Assembly: GCA_963971405.1 (NCBI GenBank)
Contig: OZ020485.1
Coordinates: forward strand, 43,521,469-43,585,468
Direction of reading: 5' to 3'
Length of the DNA: 64,000 nucleotides
Source: Psococerastis gibbosa
Taxonomy: Eukaryota > Arthropoda > Insecta > Psocodea > Psocidae
The notes beneath the pieces were generated by a model. That model worked only from the letters and a program-made list of their open reading frames with translations. It had not been told where the DNA came from and did not search any database. Numbering within the stretch: the stretch's first letter is position 1; each line of letters opens with the position of its first letter. A program made the position numbers and the translations under genes. Shown here piece after piece: positions 56,493 through 64,000 of the stretch.

Positions 56493-59400
56493 TTAAGACA
56501 GGGCTTTAAGATAGGTGGTGGCTGCTCGAATAAGAGGAAACGACTCTCCGGTGCAATCACCTGATTTGTCGTCAGTTTCCACACTCCAGACAAACACGTT
56601 CTTCACGCCATAGTTGGACGCAAACTCAATCTGAAATTTAAATTTAACGTTTAACCTACCTACGCATCTCCTATAATAGGTATTGATTGTAAAATATTCC
56701 CAAGTGAATGAATATTAAGTAAATAAGACGCAACTGATCCACAATAAAATATAATAATTGCATTGTGGCTCAGTTGCGTCTTGTATATTTTATATGTATA
56801 AGTTCTACGAAGTCAGTTTGGAGACACTAACTATGATTGACTGTAAAATGTCTTGTCTTACTAGGGGGCATATCTATATTTCATTTATTATTTTCTTTTT
56901 TCTTCTTCTTTTTTTTATATCCATTGAGCTTTCTTTACACACATTATAATTAAGGGTCTTCACAATGTTCGTGTTATCGAGTTATCTATAAGTGTGTTAT
57001 ATCAAGTTAAGTTTTAAGTTATCACTCTTGTACCCCGATAACCAAGTTAACCAGAGTATTATCGAAACGCGCTTTGTTCTAGTAGAAAAGTAAGGACTTT
57101 TGACATTCTTTTTGAGTTCTTGCGCCTTGTCTCACACCCAGCATAAAGCAGTATGCTTCAAAATAGCAGTCATTTCCCAAAATTTATGCCGAATTTGGTT
57201 AGTACGAACAGATAGTTGCTAACTATATGAACTCTTTTTAATTTCATTAATTTTTTCGACAAATCAGGAAAATCCTCCCTCTAAAAGAATCGATGAACTG
57301 TGTCCTGAAGAGAAGTTTCGTTTTACAGCCAAGACTTGACTTGTGGTTGACCTCCTGAATTAAATTTCTCCTTACCTTGTCTGCGTATGAGTCAGGGTTA
57401 TCGTATGAGATCCACTGATCACCCTGAGACATGTATGGAACTCCTTGAGTGTCATCCCACTGCTCAGGCCACGTCTTCAGACATATATCTCCGTAAGCGA
57501 CAACACCGGCCTCTGGAATCATGTTGTCAATGTTTCCGGGGCCTATAGCAGGGGCCCCGACGAAGTACTTGCTCTCATCGGCAAGTGTGAAGGACCGCCC
57601 ATAAGTTATGAGTCCCAAATTGATTTTTTCCGGTACAGCACCATTTTCAATATAATAACTGAGAACTGCCTCCTAAAAGTAAAATAAGGTACCTATATGG
57701 GTTAATTGTATTGTAATAGTGGGCCGAAGGGCCCAAAATTCGCTTACATGGAAAATAAATGCAACTTTCTTTCTTTCTGTCTTTCTATAAGTAGTTAATT
57801 ACATATTTTATAATTACAAAAGGTTTTTCTGAGGGCAACTTATTATTCATTTCAGTCAGTTACCAAATTTAATCAAACCACGTTATAACGTCCAACGATT
57901 ATTTTTAATCTTAACCTGGGATTAAAAATGTAAACAGTGATAACATTTGACAATTTTACAAAGGTAGTCAGTCCTGTAAGTGATATTCAAAATTGTTTTG
58001 TTTACCTTTTTTATCTCAGGAATAAGACAATGCTAAATAGCATGGTAGGCCCATAGTAGGCATAGCAAGAGGTACTTGGTGTCTCGTGCTATGCTCACTG
58101 GACAAATTCGGTCAGCTCCAAGTAAGATCCCGCGTTACGGCGGGTATTCCACATACGTACATCGTCAATGAAAATTATGAAATTGAAGGATATTTCAATT
58201 TTACTCTATGCCATTGTTAAAATTGATCAATGATCAATTGATCATAGAGTAAAATCACAAACAAACAAACTAAAATTAAAAAAATGGCGTCATGGGATAT
58301 GTCAAGTGTGTCAAGTACAATTATTTCAATTGATTTTTTGTAAAAACAGTTTTCATCCATTAAACAGATCGGTGAAGGTCGATCTTACTTCGGATCTCCT
58401 ACTATTATTAGGTTTTATTAAAAATAAAAAGTGTACGAAGAAAACAAATACAAACAAAATTTCAAAGAACAAATGCAAACAAATTTCAAAAATTTGGCGC
58501 ATAGGCCCTACATTTCAATAGAAAATTGTCAATTTTGGAAAAAACATGTAGAATGGCCGGAATCAATGAGAAATTGAAATGTCCTTCAATTTCATAATTT
58601 TCATTGACGATGTACGTATGTGGAATACCCGCCTACGCAAAGTACACAAAATTTTCCTCAGTACTCAAGCTGGTTGCCATGGTAATATTGCTGTGACAGT
58701 GCGATTTCAAACACGCACAAAAAATGCAACGAGGTTGGTTGAATGATCTCTGTTTACTTCTAACGCCCTGAAATTGTAATAAAAGCGATTTCATCGCCGC
58801 AATCGCGCTGGGAAATCCACCATTGGAGTTTTCAGCTCAGCGCTGGCGTAGAGTTCTGTAGTACCTACCCTAGACTATGTTTTTGCACCAACCCATTTGG
58901 TCCAATGACAGGTTTCCCGAAATCGCCGTTGTGTACCTAAGAAGGAAAAAAAGTGACTAAATGTAGTATTCTCGTATTCCCGGTACAAGGGACGACTCTG
59001 TCACCAGTGTGTATTGCTGTGTCGCCACTGAGAAATTGTTCATGGGTATAAAACTATGGCAAAACCACAGTCTACTGCAGCAAATTGTAGCTGCAAGTAA
59101 CCAGCAACAAGCCAGCTTCAAAAATTCAGCATTTCAACTTTAAGCAACCTTGTCAACCTGGTGGGGAAGTGAGTATGTTTATTAACATAGGGCACCCACA
59201 TCACCTTCACCTCAGGGAGAAGGGGAGTTGACTGATAGGGTGGATATCCTGATTATAATGGATTTCGAACCACTTGGGGGCATATTAAAGTCACATGATT
59301 AATTCGGAGGTGACCCGTACTCGACACAGACGTAGACTGACTGGTATAGTCTCAGCGCGTTATCATGTCCCACCATGTTCCCCTGCCAACGCTGTGCTCA

Positions 59401-62358
59401 CTACCAAGTTTGTTTCACTTTGGAACAAGCTGTGCTCTCGTGGATTCCACTTGGTATGGCTGTTAGCAGTAGTCTGCGGTTTTGCCTGCTTTTGCACCAT
59501 TTCCTAATTGCTCCCATGACTAATTACCCAACTGAACACTGGTGACCGAATCGTCCGTTTGTATCGGGCCTTAGGATAGTTGCATTACCACGCTGAGATC
59601 AGGGTTTCCACTGCCGGCATAGAGAGGGGTAACATGGCCTGTTACGGGCTCCCAAGCGCCGTGGAAGTCATACGCCATAATATTGATAAAGTCAACCGAT
59701 TCCGAGACTTTGTCGAGCTCATAGCAGTTCTTGACAAGATTCAGATTGGCAGGAGTGGCAATGGTGACAAGAAGTCCAGCTGGAGCAAATTTGGCCTTAA
59801 TTTCTGCTAGCCAAGCCGAGAGACCAACCTAGAATAAAAGTTGAAAATACTTTAATTTGGTAATGTACGTTCCATTACGGTCCATTATATTGCTGTAGCA
59901 TATGGCTTGATACTAGATAGAATCGAATTTTGAGAGGAAAAGTAAAAACCACTATGGATGTAATTTCCAATGAAATTTGTGAAGCCCCCTCCCCCCGAAA
60001 AAAAAACCTGGTATTGGCCTTGGAAAGGACGCAAAAATTTAGCCTATTGATTTTACCCAAACCACCAAATTTTAATTAAATTACCTGTCTAACAAATTCA
60101 CAACAAAACATTGGGAATTGTGCAAAAAAAAAGGGAGTAAGTCTGACAAGTATTGTATAATTTGTAAAAATAATAATTATAATAATATGTAGATATGTAG
60201 GTATGTCATTAAAAGTTTCATTACAATGTAAACAACTTGTATTCCGATTTTTGTCTGTGTCTGCTAACTATCGATAATTATATATAAATAAATAATGACT
60301 TTATTTCTAGCTGAGACTACTCCAGCGGAGTTAGGGCCCTCTTTTACACTTAACTAGGGGTCAGCAACAAAAACAGTAGTAAAATTTATAACATCATTTA
60401 TAGGTCTACGCCTTGCGTCTGCGTAGTTTGTTATAATCAATCAATTTTAAACCGATTAATTTTTTTTAATTTCCGTGGGCACCTCCGGACCCCTCCCAAA
60501 CTGTACTGATTTACTTTTTCACAAATTCACCTTACCTATCCCACATATGGGTGCAGATATTCATAGCTATCTTAAAAGCCCCCACACACGATGCTTCCGG
60601 GAATGCCACGCCAGGAACGCCATTCCCGGCGTGGCGTGGCATGGATTTTTGGGCCCACAGACGAGGCGGCCGGGCATGCCACATAAAATGGCGGACCTAG
60701 ACCCAAGGCGTATACAGTAATAAGTTGTTGTTATATTCAGGCATTGTATTCAATAAATCAAATCAAAATGTATTATGCGTAAAATCAAAAAGAAATAGGT
60801 AGAAATGGACCAAAGGTCGTTCGTTACCAGCAGCGACACATCTTGTCCCACAGCAATTTAATGAAGGAGTTGCTATTTGAACCAAATGATTGGCGAAACT
60901 ACATGAGGATGTCTGAAGAAGCCTTTTACTACTCATTACTCCCTATATTAAACATAATATATAAATGATATGAATATATATTATATATATGTAATATATT
61001 ATATTAGAAGTTCTTTGATATGAATTGAAGTAAACAAAGAAGCAGAAGACAACGCTGCTGGTTGTTCTAATGACACGTTTTCCAATCAAAACCGCCGCAA
61101 CTTTGAAATTTTATGCAAGAAGGAGCTAAGTGCAAAGTCTCGGCCCCTGTCGTGGACCATGGCGTGGACTCTCGGATTTCCATTGAAACCGAAGTCCTGG
61201 GATTTCAAATTCAGGAATGACAACAGTCCAAGACTGGCATTCTTGTACACACACGATACGTCCCGGACTGCCAACTCCCAAAACTGGCATTCCCGGAAGC
61301 ATCGTGTGTGGGGGCTTTGAAACACTCAAACCTTAATTTCAGCAAGTTTTTAACTTAAAGAGTTCGACATGGTACCTTGTCGGCTTCAGTTCCACCGACA
61401 GAGTCTTGGTATTCCCAATCAATGTCAATTCCATCAAGTTGATATTTGTTGAGGATGCTGAAAGCACTCTCGACGAAGATCTTTCGCTTGGCGGGATCCC
61501 GAGCGACAGTTTGGAAGTTTTGAGGACCGTGGTTGAACCCTCCAATAGCCAGCAGTACCTTCACGTCTGGATTTTGAGCCTTGAGCTTAGGTAACCCTTG
61601 AATTTGCCCTAAACAGAAACGACACCAAAGTCTAAAGGTGTTGTACCACACCGCAATTGAACTATAGGCATTGAAGTGAACGAAACACTTGGTTCATACG
61701 AATGTTTCCATTCGCATGCTTTAATAAAATCGACCAAATCGTTCGTTTGAATAGTTTAGCATAGTCTTCAAAAATATTGAGTGACATGAGGCACGACCTC
61801 AACAACGCTAACTACTGGACTACTATCCTTGAATGAACATACAATATGATGCATCCCAAAGCTACAATACTACATCCCAAAGTGACAATATTACATCCCC
61901 CGAAATTTGGGCAATCACCGTCAAGAAGTCGTAAACATGTCACTCGTGTAGAATTTACTGATTCGTAACTCCTACTCAGATCCTTAAGTTAGCGTAAGTT
62001 AGCGTTATTATTTTCTCTTTGCCATGTATCAAGAGCGTTAATTTGAAGGAAATCAAGAGTTATTTTTAATTTTCCTGGGAACTAATTTACAATCTCTATT
62101 AGGTTTCTATGTTCCGATTGTCATTTGTCAAGAAGAAATTATAGTTGGCTTTATAAATTTTAGAAGTCCATAACGTACCATCAGACCACTGATTCCCAAT
62201 GTCATTAAATTCATCCAAAAACTCAAGATTGCCGTCCTTGGAGACGCCAGCAAACGCATAAATGACATGCGTGCAGAGGGTAGCATCGATGTCAGCAACT
62301 GTGAACCGACCAGTCCCGGGGCGGTAGATAGCCCAACTGCTAAAGTAGCAAACTACCC
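56493..62358 (-). CDS. Chitinase D: GH18, first exon not found
   Basis: Predicted extracellular chitinase. Exons seen: 62358-62179, 61608-61376, 59828-59589, 57672-57376, 56630-56493; phases agree and give 361 codons plus a split first codon and a stop. It starts in the split codon before [14 protein letters not shown], exactly where exon 2 of chitinases B and C starts. A signal-peptide exon is therefore expected upstream, but I found none to 64,000. Motifs: [29 protein letters not shown], catalytic [11 protein letters not shown] (acid/base Glu present), [34 protein letters not shown] and FVWSVETDD. Exons 2 and 3 have the same length as in B and C (180, 233); exon 4 is 240 nt instead of 252. 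It lacks a chitin-binding domain. It is the most diverged of the three short chitinases (KSGD after [17 protein letters not shown] insert region). Confidence 0.9.
58139..58633. mobile_element. Tourist-like MITE, 'GGCGGGTATTCC' subfamily
   Basis: ggcgggtattccacatacgt to acgtatgtggaatacccgcc, flanked by TAC on both sides (58,136-58,138, 58,634-58,636). 495 bp. The interior keeps the family block ttactctatgccattgttaa / atcatagagtaaaatcacaa / aatggcgtcatgggatatgt but lacks the gtggtagcagac module. It lies between exons 4 and 5 of chitinase D. Confidence 0.82.
59152..59510 (+). repeat. Dispersed repeat, second copy
   Basis: Matches 44,829-45,170 (gattataatggatttcgaac, aattcggaggtgaccc, caccatgttcccctgccaac, cttggtatggctgtt). 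It lies downstream of exon 4 of chitinase D. Confidence 0.65.
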
Positions 62359-62439
62359 CTGAAAATTAACACGCCTTCGTCAATATTATTCCAAATTATC
62401 CTTATAGAAACAAGGAAAGAGAGCAGTTTGGGGAGATTT

Positions 62440-62798
62440 AAGACAGCCTGCCATCAATTTCTGGGGAATGATGTGTGAGAGTAGATGAGTGAGAAGCCAC
62501 CAGCGCAAAAGAACCCAAGCATGCATTAATATGAACAGGAGACGTGTGATCACAGGATTCCTCTTGCAACTTGAATGGACATATGACTAACATAGGTGTC
62601 AGAGAGTCTAGAGCATGCAGATTCTGCAATGAAGGAGCGGAGGACCCTGAGCATATCCTCCTTCACTCCGATGCAATTGCACGTAGAAGAGCAGCATGCT
62701 TGGGAAGCTTGCAGTTACATGTAAAAGACCTACCACTTCTAAATCCCCTCAAGGTCCTGGCTCTCCTAAGGGAAATAGGTCTCGAGAAAGTGATGTAG
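62440..62798 (+). pseudogene. Non-LTR retroelement C-terminal fragment
   Basis: The plus frame from 62,571 reads NGHMTNIGVRESRACRFC then EGAEDPEHILLHSDAIARRR and LGSLQL, ending at a stop at 62,798. The 'L..MGI..S..CR-C...E-T-EHIL..C..L...R' pattern follows the RNase H region of Jockey-type LINEs; the last Cys is Ser here. Sequence before 62,571 is frame-shifted. It lies upstream of chitinase D exon 2, on the opposite strand. Confidence 0.72.
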
Positions 62799-62844
62799 AT
62801 ACTTTGTTGCAGGGGGCACAATAGGCCCAATAGGCTTAAGTGCA

Positions 62845-63063
62845 CACAGGTATATTGCACGCAAAATGAGAAAAGTATGGACATAGAATGTTTTGATCCT
62901 GTGCAACACTGCAAAAATATTCTTTGCACAATTTTTGTTATGCCTTGCATCCAATGCAACAAGGTACCACAAAATGGTGCAAGGAATATTTTTATAGTGT
63001 TGCACAGGATCAAAACAAACTATGTCCATACTTTTCTCATTTTGCGTGGACTATAACACCTGT
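62845..63063. repeat. Foldback repeat
   Basis: Arms: gcaaaatgagaaaagtatgg at 62,860 and its inverse ccatacttttctcattttgc at 63,027. Further inside, tgatcctgtgcaacact faces agtgttgcacaggatca and gcaaaaatattctttgcac faces gtgcaaggaatatttttat. Imperfect hairpin of about 220 bp. It begins just after the LINE fragment. Confidence 0.78.
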
Positions 63064-63184
63064 ACCCCAATTAAAAAAAAAAAAATGAGTGAGTGCATGA
63101 ATTTTTTCTTCTTCTTTTCTTATGTTGTTTATCTTATTTTACAGGAAAATTATCTTTTTATAACAAATTTAATGTAAAAAAAAA

Positions 63185-63262
63185 AATGTGCAGGTTAGCT
63201 GGAAGAGCAGCCCTTCGGGGCTAAAGCTCGCCTGAAATAAAGACGATTTTTCATTTTATTTC
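63185..63262 (+). repeat. LINE-like 3' tail with GC hairpin
   Basis: agcccttcggggct hairpin, then ctcgcctgaaataaagacga and T/A-rich sequence. Similar hairpin-plus-aataaagaca tails (gggccgaagggccc or close) are at 31,490-31,550, 37,795-37,880 (minus), 51,290-51,365 (minus) and 57,715-57,785. These look like shared 3' ends of one retroelement family. Confidence 0.5.
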
Positions 63263-64000
63263 ATTTATAGGTCTTAACGCTGAGTTTTGAAGGGCCTTGG
63301 GGACCTTGCTCAATATGCCAAGGCCGAACCTCTAGGATTTTTCGGAAATTACGTTCTTGCCTTTGACAAGCTGGTATATGTCCTAATTTTTGGCACAAGC
63401 TAATTAATCTTGGTCCTGGAATTTTCCTATCACAGCCATGGGGATCCGTGGAAAATCATAAAATAATCTGTCCGTGGACAAAAAAGTTTGGGAACCCCTG
63501 ATTTAGAGAATTCAAGTGACATAATTAATTATATAGGTTTTTTGTCACCCTTTCAACAGCATAATTATTAGGATAGCAGCAGTAAATCGCAACCATAATG
63601 CCAGTTAATCAACAATTTAACCTTGTCAGCAGAGACAGCCATACCCTTCAACGGCAGGCTAATCAGATTGGCCTAGTCGATTTGGTTATGGGCCTTAGTT
63701 AGGCTATGATAATGCGATCCTAACCTATGCCTACCAAATTGTACAACGCATCGTATCTAGTATAGGCCTAGATGCCTAGTAGGTCAACTCGAGTACCTAG
63801 ATAACAAAATTTCATGGTCGTGCTGGGTACTATAGGGGGCGCGACAGAGCACAGAAAGGGCGCCACTTCGTTTCTCACTGCTAGTTTTATATTAGTTAAA
63901 TATAATTAATAAATTTTCCTCTGACTTATTGAACTTAACTTTATAAGACACCAACTTCCACTAAGTTTTTCTGATCTGATTTTCGATTTTTTAATTTTTT

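Larger units (their letters stand above)
62799..64000. other. 5' region of chitinase D, no exon found
   Basis: The first exon and promoter of chitinase D should lie here or beyond the window. I searched the minus strand for an ATG with a hydrophobic run ending in a phase-1 donor and did not find a convincing one. Contents seen: a foldback (62,845-63,063) and a LINE-like 3' tail (63,185-63,262). Confidence 0.5.

Noticed and set aside
8552..62358. A functional operon-like link between the phosphorylase and the chitinases
   Set aside because: Distances of 2.3 to 6 kb, separate promoters where visible and unrelated pathways argue against it; shared strand alone is not evidence.

Overview
The window is nuclear DNA from an invertebrate, most likely an arthropod. 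It is AT-rich, its genes are split by spliceosomal introns, and non-coding DNA is packed with DNA transposons, foldback MITEs, a tRNA-derived SINE and LINE fragments. The arthropod call rests mainly on a tandem set of secreted GH18 chitinases, one with a peritrophin-type (CBM14) chitin-binding tail. I cannot name the group within arthropods. There is no operon, CRISPR array or prokaryotic signal.

Five genes can be assembled exon by exon, with splice phases that agree at every junction. All lie on the minus strand. In order of transcription (high to low coordinate): chitinase D (62,358-56,493, first exon not found), chitinase C (50,287-45,890, 381 aa), chitinase B (42,928-35,709, 387 aa), chitinase A (31,420-22,125, 532 aa, with Ser/Thr/Pro linker and CBM14), and a complete thymidine phosphorylase (19,826-8,552, 443 aa). 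B, C and D share the same exon plan (180, 233, 240-252, 294-297, 123-141 nt for exons 2-6). A has shifted intron positions and extra exons. All four chitinases keep the catalytic D-x-x-D-x-D-W-E motif. They should act outside the cell on chitin, whereas the phosphorylase is a cytosolic pyrimidine-salvage enzyme; no functional link between them is implied.

Between and inside the genes: 405-1,415 is a dead mariner with inverted repeats and a TA duplication that also holds a reverse-transcriptase fragment. Five hAT-type non-autonomous elements have 8-bp target duplications (1,655; 9,260; 32,814; 42,135; 54,492). A family of Tourist-like (PIF/Harbinger-type) foldback MITEs with 3-bp duplications recurs at about nine sites, many in chitinase introns. 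A TTAA-flanked palindrome lies at 33,792-34,183. Another family beginning AAGAACCGGTCC recurs at 18.2, 26.3, 28.06 and 43.8 kb.

The points most worth a second look are a near-perfect 141-bp tandem duplication copying the end of phosphorylase exon 5 with its splice donor, transposon termini 5-31 nt from four splice sites of chitinase A, and the conserved chitinase array. I found no clearly new biochemical system.
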